Below are positions 16,882 through 25,700 of a stretch of DNA of 64,000 nucleotides, piece after piece. This DNA is from JADFXI01 sp963784135 (GTDB lineage: Bacteria > Nitrospirota > Thermodesulfovibrionia > Thermodesulfovibrionales > Dissulfurispiraceae). The DNA is taken from contig CAWAQG010000004.1 of NCBI GenBank assembly GCA_963784135.1, positions 806,001-870,000 of the forward strand. Reading direction: 5' to 3'. Below the pieces are notes generated by a model, which was given only the letters and a program-made list of their open reading frames with translations, ran no database searches and had not been told where the DNA came from. The translations under genes were made by a program, and so were the position numbers. The first letter of the stretch is position 1. Each line of letters begins with the position of its first letter.

Positions 16882-17566
16882 CCTGCTGATACTGGCCTGC
16901 GCGCTGGTACTTGCCGCCAGTTCATTTGCCGGCGAAAAGATTGGGACAGTTGCTAATTTAAGCGGGCCGCTGTTTGCCAAAAAAGCTGACGGAACGAGCA
17001 GGGCCTTATCCAGAAATTCCATAGTTGAAGAGGGAGATACAATCATTACTGAAAAAAGCACCTATGCGCGGATAAAGTTCACTGACAACAGTGAAATGAC
17101 GTTCCGGCCAAATACACAGATTAGGATATCCAACTATAAATTTAGTGAGGCAAAGCCTCAGGAAGACAGCGCGGTCTACGATCTGGCAAAGGGCGGACTG
17201 CGTGCTGTTACAGGACTGGTTGGCAAGCGCGGCAACAAGGACAGCTATAAAGTAAATGCTCCTACAGGCACAATAGGCATCAGAGGCACGGTATACGAAG
17301 CCATGCTCTGCAATAACAACTGCGGCAAGCTTCCAAACGGGTTATACGTGTCCGTGTTAGAGGGGGCCATTCACTTAACGAACGGCGGCGGATCGCAGAA
17401 CTTCAATGCCGGACAGTTTGGTTTTGTTGCGAGCTTTAAGCAGCCGCCGGTCGTATTGCCTCAAAATCCCGGCATACAGTTTACGCCGCCTCCCTCATTC
17501 ACTTCGAGCGGCGGTCAGGGACCGAAGACCGGAGCACCCGGACAAACAAATTGCCAGGTGCGCTGA
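16829..17566 (+). CDS. Exported FecR-domain protein
   Basis: A 245-residue protein. After a basic start, residues about 14-34 form a signal peptide (LLILACALVLAASSFAG). The FecR domain spans about 45-165: GDTIITEKSTYARIKF, EMTFRPNTQIRISNYKF and APTGTIGIRGTVYE are typical of the periplasmic FecR fold. The Pro-rich C-terminus (PPVVLPQNPG, GGQGPKTGAPG) is likely disordered. GTG 16829 is preferred because GGAGG lies eight bases before it; the in-frame ATG at 16850 has none. The first 53 bp overlap the adhesin gene, which implies coupled translation. FecR proteins beside CHASE2 cyclases and TPS exoproteins are a recurrent but poorly understood set; no FecI-type sigma factor is present here. Confidence 0.82.
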   Translation: MAIHRRVMHRAKNNFAISLLILACALVLAASSFAGEKIGTVANLSGPLFAKKADGTSRALSRNSIVEEGDTIITEKSTYARIKFTDNSEMTFRPNTQIRISNYKFSEAKPQEDSAVYDLAKGGLRAVTGLVGKRGNKDSYKVNAPTGTIGIRGTVYEAMLCNNNCGKLPNGLYVSVLEGAIHLTNGGGSQNFNAGQFGFVASFKQPPVVLPQNPGIQFTPPPSFTSSGGQGPKTGAPGQTNCQVR

Positions 17567-17579
17567 TAATGAGGAGAGG

Positions 17580-17635
17580 TCATGGGTCATGGGTTATGGG
17601 TTATGCAGAAAAATAAATCTATAGCCTATAGCCTC
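17580..17635. repeat. TAGGNNAT-type short tandem repeat
   Basis: A run of ATGGGTC/ATGGGTT and TATAGCC words, 7-8 bases each, immediately after the FecR gene. The same kind of run recurs near 18264, 28010, 31289, 38721 and 48101, always at a gene border. Confidence 0.6.
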
Positions 17636-17649
17636 GTATCTCAGATGCT

Positions 17650-17757
17650 GAAAAAACGTTTTTTCGTCATTCCCGTGAAAACGGGAATCCAATCTTTTCT
17701 GGTAGTTGCTTGCGCTCTGGATACCCGCCTTCGCGGGTATGACGACTTTTTACAAAA
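17650..17757. repeat. Dispersed double-palindrome element (REP-like), inverted relative of 48440-48565
   Basis: Two palindromes, CATTCCCGT/ACGGGAATC (17669-17689) and ATACCCGCC/GCGGGTAT (17720-17739), are joined by about 30 bases and end in the AAAAAGTCGTC-type arm. The reverse complement matches 48440-48565. The 238-bp stretch 17567-17804 holds this, the short tandem repeat and the ribosome site of the next gene, and nothing else I recognise. Confidence 0.75.
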
Positions 17758-17804
17758 CCATAAATTCTTTACAATGCTAAAAACCGAGTTTTAAGGAGGG
17801 TAAT

Positions 17805-18248
17805 ATGATTAATAGGTTGGTTCTCGTAGTTTCGATCATTTTCTGTCTCGGAGTAAGCACTGCTTATGCAGCTAGTTTGAGCCTAAAAATTCAGTGCCCC
17901 GCAACTGCGACGGTGGGCTATACTTTTCAGGTAACATCGAATGTAGTCAATAATTCGGGCGCTGATGTCACTGTCGCTAACGCTCTTGTGTCCTTGATAG
18001 GAAATGAAAGCTGGAGCGTTATGGGACTGGGGCTCACAGGACCTTTCATGCAATCAGTTGGTAATGTCACAGTGCCGAATGGTTATAGCGGAGCCGGCGC
18101 TACACTAACAGCTCCATCCGCGACCGCCGTTGTTCCGCAATTTTTGTCCGGCAAGGCTGCAATGTTGGCCGTGATACTGCTCGATGGGAATGGGAAAAGC
18201 CTCGGAAGTGATTCGTGTATTGTTAACGTCGTCCCCTACCTCCCCTAA
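17805..18248 (+). CDS. Small exported beta-rich protein, function unknown
   Basis: A 147-residue product with a clear signal peptide (MINRLVLVVSIIFCLGVSTAYA-AS). The mature part looks like one Ig-like or CARDB-like beta sandwich: alternating short hydrophobic strands, VVNNSGADVTVANALVSL being the most typical, and two cysteines (CPATAT near the start, DSCIVNV near the end) that could form a disulfide. The ATG follows AAGGAGGG by five bases, a very strong site. It sits after the adhesin/FecR genes but behind a repeat element, so co-transcription is uncertain. I do not recognise a family. Confidence 0.65.
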   Translation: MINRLVLVVSIIFCLGVSTAYAASLSLKIQCPATATVGYTFQVTSNVVNNSGADVTVANALVSLIGNESWSVMGLGLTGPFMQSVGNVTVPNGYSGAGATLTAPSATAVVPQFLSGKAAMLAVILLDGNGKSLGSDSCIVNVVPYLP

Positions 18249-18263
18249 TTGATTGATATAATG

Positions 18264-18322
18264 AGGATAGGTAATAAGTAATAGGTATAGGTAACAGCCT
18301 ATAACCTATTACCTATAACCTG
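18264..18322. repeat. TAGGTAATA-type tandem repeat with inverted halves
   Basis: The first half reads TAGGTAATAAGTAATAGG and the second is its approximate reverse complement, so the transcript could fold into a long A/U-rich hairpin between the two genes. It belongs to the same word family as 17580-17635 and 28010-28074. Confidence 0.6.
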
Positions 18323-18332
18323 TATTTGGCCC

Positions 18333-19196
18333 GTGAGATATCAAGAAGTCAGAATAATCGCTCCTATATTGATGCTGCCGTTCACAATAATATTTCTACT
18401 TGTATTTTACGGGCGGCACGCTGTAAAGAGGCCCTTGCCCCTCATGAGCCAGGCTGAAAAGCTTGATAGTTTCGATGATTTCGATGCGGACAAAATCACG
18501 CTGGTTAAAAAAGAGAACGGTCAGGCGGTCCTCCGCCTTTCGGCAGATAAAATAGTCCGCAGGAGGAGAAGTTCAAAGCTCTTTTTTTATCATAATCTGA
18601 AGGAGCTGTATTTGTCAGGAGTGAGGATAGATGTTTTATCTTCTGCGGACGCCTCGGCGGACCCTGACAAAAAAATTCATCTACCGCTCGCTTTTATCGG
18701 CAGTTGTTTGGCATCAATGGGCGGAAAGCCGCTTATGTCGCTCACTGATTATGTTGCCGGCAAAGCGGATATTCATTCTAAAGTATTATCAAGGCTCATC
18801 TTTGAAGGTATGTCTTTGAACCTTTATTTGTCCCGGGACAAGCAAATTTCCTTTAATGCGCTTCGTGCTTCCATCAACGCCGACTTTAGCAACATTGTTT
18901 TTGAGGGATCTGTAAGGATTATCGATTCTGACAATGGCGAAATACGCGCGTCCAGCGCTGTGTGGTCGAATAAGTACGGCGGGATTTATTTCCCTGAGGG
19001 GTACGTGAAAAAAAATAACAATTACAGAAAAACTTTTTATTATCTGAACGAGCCGGGGAATTTCATAAAGGCCGCGAAGCTCCCGCAGATAGATTACGCG
19101 GACATCCTGGAAAATAGAGAAAAAGCCCTGTATGCGCTAATGTTCGTGAAGTTGCCGCCAAAGGTAAAACTCTTTCTCGGCATTCCCTCAAAGTAA
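18333..19196 (+). CDS. Membrane-anchored LptC/OstA-like protein
   Basis: A 287-residue protein with one N-terminal membrane helix (about 8-27, IIAPILMLPFTIIFLLVFY) and a periplasmic beta-rich remainder. The segment NIVFEGSVRIIDSDNGEIRAS followed by SSAVWSNKYGGIYFP has the rhythm of the OstA/LptA/LptC beta-jellyroll that carries lipopolysaccharide. LptC proteins are usually near 190 residues, so this is longer, and none of lptA, lptB or kdsC is next to it. The GTG start at 18333 has no clear ribosome site, so the first codon is uncertain. It ends one base before the convergent gene at 19198. Family call is tentative. Confidence 0.4.
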   Translation: MRYQEVRIIAPILMLPFTIIFLLVFYGRHAVKRPLPLMSQAEKLDSFDDFDADKITLVKKENGQAVLRLSADKIVRRRRSSKLFFYHNLKELYLSGVRIDVLSSADASADPDKKIHLPLAFIGSCLASMGGKPLMSLTDYVAGKADIHSKVLSRLIFEGMSLNLYLSRDKQISFNALRASINADFSNIVFEGSVRIIDSDNGEIRASSAVWSNKYGGIYFPEGYVKKNNNYRKTFYYLNEPGNFIKAAKLPQIDYADILENREKALYALMFVKLPPKVKLFLGIPSK

Positions 19197-19197
19197 G

Positions 19198-19938
19198 TTA
19201 TTTCCCCTCTCGAAGGAGGTCAATGTCTATATCCAGCGCATATATTACTTCGCCGCCGTTTCCGTCCGAAATCTTTACCTTGACGCTGCGCTTGCCTTTG
19301 TCCTCTTGTTTAATCTCCCATTTAATGGTCCCGGAGGATTTGTCTATGCTCATGTTCTCAGGCGCTTCCACGAGAGAATAAGAAAGCACATCCTGGTCCG
19401 GATCATATGCCTTGACCTGATAAGTCAACAGCTTTCCGTCGAATTTTATTTCCTTATTTTCAATGACCTTTGGAACACTATTTTTTATCTCAGTCGTAAG
19501 AATGCGGGGCTGCCCGTATTCACTGCCGTTATACGGCGTTATTTTCACCGACAACTTATCGCCCCGCTTAAAACCGCTGATGCTATCGCCCGTCCCGGCA
19601 GGCACGCCATTCTTTGTCCACTCAAAGTTATATGCGGCCTTTTCAGGACCATCGACAACTACCTTCACCATGTCGGCGTCGCTGCGGCTTTCGAGTATCA
19701 GCCTGGCCTTTGTTGCCGGGGACAGGATGGCCGTTGATAGTGATTTTTCCGGCGTGTCCTGGGCCGAAGTGTCTTTTGAAGATATGGTATGAGTCTCATG
19801 CTGTTCGACGCCGACCGGATTTACCGTTTTGACGAGGGACTCCTGCGGCGAAGAGCGTAAAAAATACCAGGCGCAAAAAATAACAGCTGAAACTACCGCT
19901 AAATAGAAAAAAAGTGTTCTTCCCCGGATACCTGTCAT
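19198..19938 (-). CDS. Membrane-anchored protein with Ig-like/cadherin-like domain
   Basis: About 246 residues from the ATG at 19938. One N-terminal helix (GRTLFFYLAVVSAVIFCAWYF) anchors a periplasmic part: a Ser/Thr-rich spacer, one beta domain (about 85-165, FEWTKNGVPAGTGDSI) and a second domain with DPDQDVLSYSLVEAPENMS and ISDGNGGEVIYALDI, which is the dystroglycan/He_PIG type of cadherin-like fold. The open frame reaches 19989, but its first 17 codons are read from a dispersed palindrome (19933-20003), and even the ATG at 19938 is supplied by that repeat. Function unknown; position next to the pilin genes suggests a cell-surface role. Confidence 0.6.
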   Translation of the reverse strand: MTGIRGRTLFFYLAVVSAVIFCAWYFLRSSPQESLVKTVNPVGVEQHETHTISSKDTSAQDTPEKSLSTAILSPATKARLILESRSDADMVKVVVDGPEKAAYNFEWTKNGVPAGTGDSISGFKRGDKLSVKITPYNGSEYGQPRILTTEIKNSVPKVIENKEIKFDGKLLTYQVKAYDPDQDVLSYSLVEAPENMSIDKSSGTIKWEIKQEDKGKRSVKVKISDGNGGEVIYALDIDIDLLREGK

Positions 19939-20053
19939 TCCGGCTTGTCCGGAATCTTTTTTCGAACAGAACAACCAGATTCCCGACAAGCGGGAATGAC
20001 AAGAAGTAAGACTTTAGCTTTTAGATACCCCGTGGTCTTGCCACAGGGAGATC
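19933..20053. repeat. Composite palindromic repeat, left partner of an inverted pair around the pilus cluster
   Basis: It contains a REP-like double palindrome (19933-20003; ATTCCGGCTTGTCCGGAAT and ATTCCCGACAAGCGGGAAT) and then a CCCCGTGG/CCACAGGG hairpin (20027-20050). The reverse complement of 27710-27830 has the same parts in the same order and spacing. Confidence 0.8.
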
Positions 20054-20079
20054 CATTAGCCTCGAAGTATTTATCGTAA

Positions 20080-20691
20080 TCAGTAGGCATAAATAGCAGA
20101 GAGATTTGCCTTTTCATCAGGGTTTGTCTGACGCTGGCCCTGCACCTCCACTCTGTAGATATATGGATTATGCTGTGGAGTTATTATTCCCGATTGGGCC
20201 CCGACCACCCCGGAGCCCAAAAGCGAGATTCCGCTTGTGTCAGTGTTGCCCGGCACAGTATCAACAATCTTGATCGAAACCTGCAAATTCGGCTGGGACC
20301 CCACGCCCTGAAGCGTCAAAGTTATGTCCGGGCTATTAGCAGCAGAAAGGGAGGTGCTGGCGTTGCTGCATGCTCCGGATGTGACCCATGAATTCGTGGC
20401 CGAAGTTAACTTGGCGCTAAAACACTGGTCTGTCACGTTGGGGACAAGCATACCGCTGATTTTCAAAAATGACAGATTGGCCCCACCGATTGTCTTGGGT
20501 ATAATATCGTTTGTAATAATCTGTACGCCTCCGTATGACGCCTCAAGCGCTGTTGCATATTTTTTCTGGAATCCGGACATCTTTGTGCCCTGCGTTAAAA
20601 AATAGACAGCTGCAAGAATTATGGCGAGAGAGATAAGCGTCAGCAGCAAGGCCGTTACAAGCGCTATCCCTTTTTCATTATTATAACCCAT
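20080..20691 (-). CDS. PilX-like type IV pilus minor protein
   Basis: A 203-residue protein starting MGYNNEKGIALVTALLLTLISLAIILAA, the PilX N-terminal pattern: short basic leader, G-x-A-L-V-T processing region and a long hydrophobic helix. The rest is a polar beta-rich domain with one pair of cysteines (QCFSAKL, SGACSNAS) placed as a possible disulfide loop. It is the last gene of the minor-pilin run and starts 10 bases after the PilW-like gene. In Pseudomonas-type systems FimT, PilV, PilW, PilX and PilY1 prime pilus assembly; the same set is present here in the order PilY1, FimT, PilV, PilW, PilX. Confidence 0.75.
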   Translation of the reverse strand: MGYNNEKGIALVTALLLTLISLAIILAAVYFLTQGTKMSGFQKKYATALEASYGGVQIITNDIIPKTIGGANLSFLKISGMLVPNVTDQCFSAKLTSATNSWVTSGACSNASTSLSAANSPDITLTLQGVGSQPNLQVSIKIVDTVPGNTDTSGISLLGSGVVGAQSGIITPQHNPYIYRVEVQGQRQTNPDEKANLSAIYAY

Positions 20692-20701
20692 GACCTTTCT
20701 C

Positions 20702-21847
20702 CTATAACAAGTTCCCGGGCTTGACCACTATAGTGCTGACTTTCCACCGGTAATGCTGCCAGCCCGTGCCTATTGTGCTCTGTAAATTGAACGCGGTGGG
20801 GAAATCGGTCTCCGTTCCGTATGATACGGTAGAACTTGGATAGGTAAAGCTTGTATCCATCTTGCCCTCATGTGAAAGGATATACAGCCTAACCTCGGCA
20901 ACCTGATTTCTAATCACATCGGGTGTAAAGGCAGGGCCTGAAATGTCGTCAGAGTCGCCATTAATGGCTCCACCCCCGTTCGTGTCCAACATATAAACCA
21001 CCTGCATGTCGGCAACGCAGTCGAGCAGCGGCAGCAAATTTGTCATAGTGCCGTCTTTTTGGCTGACTGTGGCCTTTACCAGCTCTCCGGTATTAGGTGC
21101 GCAGTAAGAGGGCACATTGGACGTTGAAATATAGTAATCAGCCCTGTTGAAGGGCATTATTAAACTATAGGTAGGATCAACATCGTATATCAAATATACT
21201 TCACCCGGGTTGAAAGGCGCAAAGCTCGGCGAAAATGCAGCGCTGTTATAGGTGGTGGAAAATGTTGCACCGCTCATTACCAGTTGCCTGATATTTGTAG
21301 AACTCTGCTGAGGCTCAATGACTATTACATTGTCGCCGTTTGAAATATCATTGGAACCCCAGGTCCTCGGTACATAAGGCGGACTACCGGTCCCGTAACT
21401 TACATAGCTCCAGTTCTGCGATGATGAATTGGTCCCTACCGCCGTCCCTTTAATAATGAGATAGTCGGAGCCGTTTATGCACTGGTTGTTTCCGCTTATA
21501 ATGGCCCTGGGCACATTGCCCGGAGCATCATTATAGGAAGAAGGATCAATGCCGTTGCCGCCGCAGACATTGGCCGCAGCCGCCTCGCTGTAATTGATAG
21601 CGTTCCTGAAAGACCACGGCAGACCCAGGCCCGCACTTCCTATATCCGTCCTCAGCATTTCAAGGCCGACAATCCTCTCCATCTGGGTTTGGGTTTGTTT
21701 GGCCTGCTGCGTCGACTGATTTAAAATAAGGGTAAATGTGTTAGAAGTCATAGCAAGCACAAGGACAAATAATGTCATGACGACAAGAAGTTCGACAAGA
21801 GTGAAGCCGTCCTCTTTTCGAACCCGTATTTTTCTATCATATTGCAT
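20702..21847 (-). CDS. PilW-like minor pilin
   Basis: About 381 residues. The prepilin peptidase site is clear: KEDG-FTLVELLVVMTLFVLVLA with the conserved Glu at +5. The C-terminal domain is large and beta-rich, as in PilW proteins. I prefer the ATG at 21847, which has a GGGGCAGG stretch just upstream; the GTG at 21862 overlaps the preceding stop and would add five residues. The gene follows the PilV-like gene by only a few bases, so the two are co-translated. It probably works in the tip complex of a type IV pilus with the neighbouring products. Confidence 0.78.
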   Translation of the reverse strand: MQYDRKIRVRKEDGFTLVELLVVMTLFVLVLAMTSNTFTLILNQSTQQAKQTQTQMERIVGLEMLRTDIGSAGLGLPWSFRNAINYSEAAAANVCGGNGIDPSSYNDAPGNVPRAIISGNNQCINGSDYLIIKGTAVGTNSSSQNWSYVSYGTGSPPYVPRTWGSNDISNGDNVIVIEPQQSSTNIRQLVMSGATFSTTYNSAAFSPSFAPFNPGEVYLIYDVDPTYSLIMPFNRADYYISTSNVPSYCAPNTGELVKATVSQKDGTMTNLLPLLDCVADMQVVYMLDTNGGGAINGDSDDISGPAFTPDVIRNQVAEVRLYILSHEGKMDTSFTYPSSTVSYGTETDFPTAFNLQSTIGTGWQHYRWKVSTIVVKPGNLL

Positions 21848-21861
21848 TATTGCCTGCCCCA

Positions 21862-22242
21862 CTATGAACTACTTATCACGGTCGTAGCACTGTGTTGATA
21901 CGTCGTGCCCTTATAGGTCCAGTTTACTAACACGTTAACACTTATTGTATCTCCTGCAGCTCCGACAGGACTGACCGTGGTAGTGACCGAATAATCCGTT
22001 TCCACCCCCCTGAAATATCTCTTGACGGTCGTTGCCGGTTGCGACGTTATGCTGCTGAACGGAGTGTTTTTTATATCGCTCATCGTCGACTGTGCAACAT
22101 ACGCCGCCTCATCCCTGAGTATATTGATAAGATTATTTTCGATGATCACTGCTGCAGTGTTGAGAAGGGCCAGCATCCCTATCAACAGAATAAACATCGC
22201 GATGATGACCTCGACAAGTGTGAAACCCTTATTTTGGAACAC
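21862..22242 (-). CDS. PilV-like minor pilin
   Basis: About 126 residues with a prepilin leader: NKG-FTLVEVIIAMFILLIGMLALLN, Glu at +5 of the mature protein. The open frame runs back to 22287, but GTG 22242 is favoured because GGCGGAGG lies five bases upstream and the leader then has the normal length of six or seven residues. It overlaps the end of the FimT-like gene by 14 bp. The remaining domain is small and beta-rich (DYSVTTTVSPVGAAGDTISV). Part of the minor-pilin set. Confidence 0.75.
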   Translation of the reverse strand: MFQNKGFTLVEVIIAMFILLIGMLALLNTAAVIIENNLINILRDEAAYVAQSTMSDIKNTPFSSITSQPATTVKRYFRGVETDYSVTTTVSPVGAAGDTISVNVLVNWTYKGTTYQHSATTVISSS

Positions 22243-22720
22243 AGTTTCCTCCGCCCATCGCGCCCATGCTGGTCCTCGTGGTTTCAATAAGAATGCAATC
22301 GTAGGCGGCGCCTACGGTATCGGAAATCGAAATGGTCCCGGTGGTAACTTGCACCAGTCCCCTGTTATCGAATATGATTTCATTCTTGCCAGCGATATTC
22401 CACTGAATAGCATTGGTCATGGTTGTCTGCAGCAGCGTGATGTCACCAGCAACAGAACTGCAACTACTGTTCGTACAATTACCGGCAGCATCTTCAGTAA
22501 CAGTGTACTGATTGGCATTAAGCGTTACAAAATGATAAGTGTTCCTGTCCATGGCCTCTATCCTTGCAGTCATCAGGTCGGAATACATTTGCTTTATCTG
22601 GCTTTCGATGTTGGATTTTATTGTCATATTCCTGAAATTCAGGGTCGCAATGGTCACCAGAATTCCGGCAATAGCCAACACTACAATCATCTCAATCATG
22701 GTGAATCCATGCTGTTTCAC
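22229..22720 (-). CDS. FimT/GspH-like minor pseudopilin
   Basis: A 163-residue prepilin with a very short leader, MKQHG-FTMIEMIVVLAIAGILVTIATLNFR, Glu at +5, and the GspH/FimT-type C-terminal domain ending in a cysteine-bearing strand (GNCVPK). Two further cysteines (GNCTNSSC) lie mid-protein. FimT is reported to help DNA binding and uptake by type IV pili in some species; nothing here tests that. The gene starts 12 bases after the PilY1-like stop and overlaps the PilV-like gene. Confidence 0.75.
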   Translation of the reverse strand: MKQHGFTMIEMIVVLAIAGILVTIATLNFRNMTIKSNIESQIKQMYSDLMTARIEAMDRNTYHFVTLNANQYTVTEDAAGNCTNSSCSSVAGDITLLQTTMTNAIQWNIAGKNEIIFDNRGLVQVTTGTISISDTVGAAYDCILIETTRTSMGAMGGGNCVPK

Positions 22721-22732
22721 CCTGTGGCCTTC

Positions 22733-25700
22733 CTATCTTTCTTTGATATGCATGATCTGCTTAATTGGCTGAGGGTTTATCATTACAGTAAGCCCCTGTC
22801 CTTTGGGTGGCTGACCGGTTATCGCAGAACTCCTCCGGCCTGATGCGAAAGCAGTTGCCAGGTTTTCCTGTGTTACGCTTCCGGTAGACACCTGCATCAA
22901 CGCCTTGCCCACCATAAGTGAAGAAACCAATTTTGTCTGAGTGGTGCTGCTGCCCGGCGGAGTTACATCAATACCGCTTGTACCGGTATTATAGCCGACG
23001 GCCCAGAGGTACGTGCTGCCTCCGAAAGCGCAGAGGTCCGAATTCGGCGCAAACGTCGTAAAATACACGACGCCGTTGGGAGATGCAAGCGGGTCAGTAA
23101 TTACCCGTTCAGCCAAAGAAGTCCCTGATGACAGAGCCAGATTGATGTACCAGCCTGGAGCAGGCGCGGCTGCTGCCGTTGAATTGTCCGTCGTCCGGTT
23201 AGTAAGCGCCGAGGAAGACACAGATGAAGTACAAGCAGGGTCCATTGTATTAACGTACTTACTGCTGTCGTTATAACATGGTTCCACAATTCCGTAAATG
23301 TCCCGCTGGTTGGTAGGGTCGTCTATGCCGGAACTGGTCTTGAAAAAGAACCTCCCCGTCCCGAAATAAAGCCAGAGATTGCCGTTGGTTGTGTCCTGTA
23401 GTTTGGTTACAGATGTCGTAACCGGTCCGATATCGTCAATTACCTTACTGACAACCCACTGGTTGGGGTCAGGATTTTCTTTGGTCATCACCCGCAATAC
23501 CCCTCCATTAGTCCATGTCGTGTCAGTGCATGAAGTATTAGTGCTCGGGCATTGTTTTACATAACCGACATAAAAAACATTGTCCTGGTAAAAACCGGAT
23601 GAGTTGCTGTTCCACCTGTCAGTATCGACCGATGAGTTGAAGTCAGAAACAGCAAACGCATTCGGAATGCCGGTATCTATAGTTCTTAACAAGGCGCCTG
23701 TTGCGAGGTCAACAATAAAAAGCTGGAGATCCTGGTCTGATCTGCCCAGGAACTGGCTGCTTGTAGAGTCAATCGGCCCTGTCGGGCCGGAAGCGAATAT
23801 GGCAAACCAGTGGCCGTTTGTGGTATTGACAGGTACAGTGTTAGAGCCGGATACTGTGGTAGAGCTTATCCTTACAACAGCAGGGCCGGCCATGGTGAAG
23901 CCGAGCGCGGGATTGGAAAATTCCCACATGAGCGATGGACTTAGAGGTTCAGTAACATTAAGAGCAAAATATGAAGAAAGTCCGCCGTTCGCCAGCGGCG
24001 ATATTACGCACTGGTTTGTCAACCCTGCAACAGTGTTGCAGGATGCCCCACTGTAAGTGGATGCGCCGCCCATGCCCATGCTTCCTATAAGCACAGATTG
24101 CCAGCTTGTCTCGTTTAATGCCAGCTGGTTACCCGGGATTGATGTCTGTTTGGGACAGTCATAATAGTTTGTGGCCTGGCAATTGGCCAGCTTGTTAATG
24201 CTGGCGTCAAAGAGATAGAGAGGGCCATCCACATAAAAAAGATGGCAGTAATTCGGGTTTGTCATATATGTCAGGTACGGAAGTGCATTGTTGGGAATAA
24301 AGGCCCATTGCTCACTGCCGAGATTAGCGGCTATAGACCCTAAACTCCCCTGGCAGTTTCCCTTGCCACTCGTGTCGTCGCATAATATTGCCTTCTGAAC
24401 AGTGTTCGCAGTGGACACATTCAATGTCCCAAGCTCGAAGGCATGCAGCATGCCGTCATTGGCGCTGGCATAGACCGTGTTCCGGGTCAGGTAATCAAAT
24501 GAACCTATATACTGTCCATATGACGTGTCACCATAACCCTGGGGAACCTGCAGATTATATTGATTCAAAGGTGACGCCCCCTCCACTTTCGGAGTGGAAT
24601 CCACAATGTCTCCAAGCTTCCATACTCCATTGGCGCTGCCTATCGTCACTGTCCGGTTCCTGAATCCGGTCTGATCTATTCCCTGGACATAATTGATTAT
24701 ATTGTTCGCTGAACCAGCATTGGAAGCCTGCAGCAATGACTGGACTGCGGAACTGGGGGAGGGGCTGAACCCCGTAAAACTGGTCAGCGTCTTCAAATCA
24801 AGTGTGGTGTAAATGGTTCTCGGAGAGCTCACGGCATTTCTGGCCCACAACAGACTTCCCGCCTGCCATAAAGCGTCTACGTTACCTATATTGGCCGTAT
24901 TAATATAAGAGCCCGATGTATTGGAGCAATTGCCTGACCCATCAAACGTGCACCTGTCCACCACTGTTTGGAGTTGAGTAGTATCGAAACGGAAATTAAG
25001 GACATAATCCCCGGGCGGGGCCGTCCCGCTTATATTGAGTATATCCTGAGTGCTTGTATTGTTATCATTTTCCATGATAACGCTGCTCTGAAGGGCCGGG
25101 TCGAGATAGTACCATAGAGTCTGCAGCTCGCTCGTCCAGTCGATCACGGTCGACCCGAACTGTCTTTGGGGATAAAAAACAGCCTGGGACAGTATAGAGC
25201 CGCTGCCCTGGCTTGTCGTGAGCAGAGAGGCCGCTGTTCCTGAAGCCGCCCTCCTGAGCGCATCAAGAACAGCATTGTAAATGTCACTTTGAATATCAGC
25301 TGCGCTGGACGTATCAAAAAATGTGTCCGGCAACCCATTGCCGCCAGTGGACCAATCCGACGAAACAGCCGGCAACGGAGTGCACCCGCTTCCCTGGGCG
25401 AGCGGCGAGCTCGGGCAGCCTTGAGCAGTGGTCTCTGCCGAGGTGCACTTTGTAGCAGGGTAACCGCTCGTGCCGGCAGGCCACGTATATCCCGTTTGAT
25501 TGAATGAGCCATACATGGCTATATTTTCAAGGGCCAGGACGCCGTCGTCAGCGTCGCTCTGGCCGGTTGCGCTCAGAAAAAGACCTATGGTGTAAACAGC
25601 GCTTACATTTGAAGAAACACCTGTCGGACCATTAGTGAAACCTTTGTGCATTTGATATGCAGGCACGGCAGGGTCCGATTTCGAATATTTCACCCCGCCG

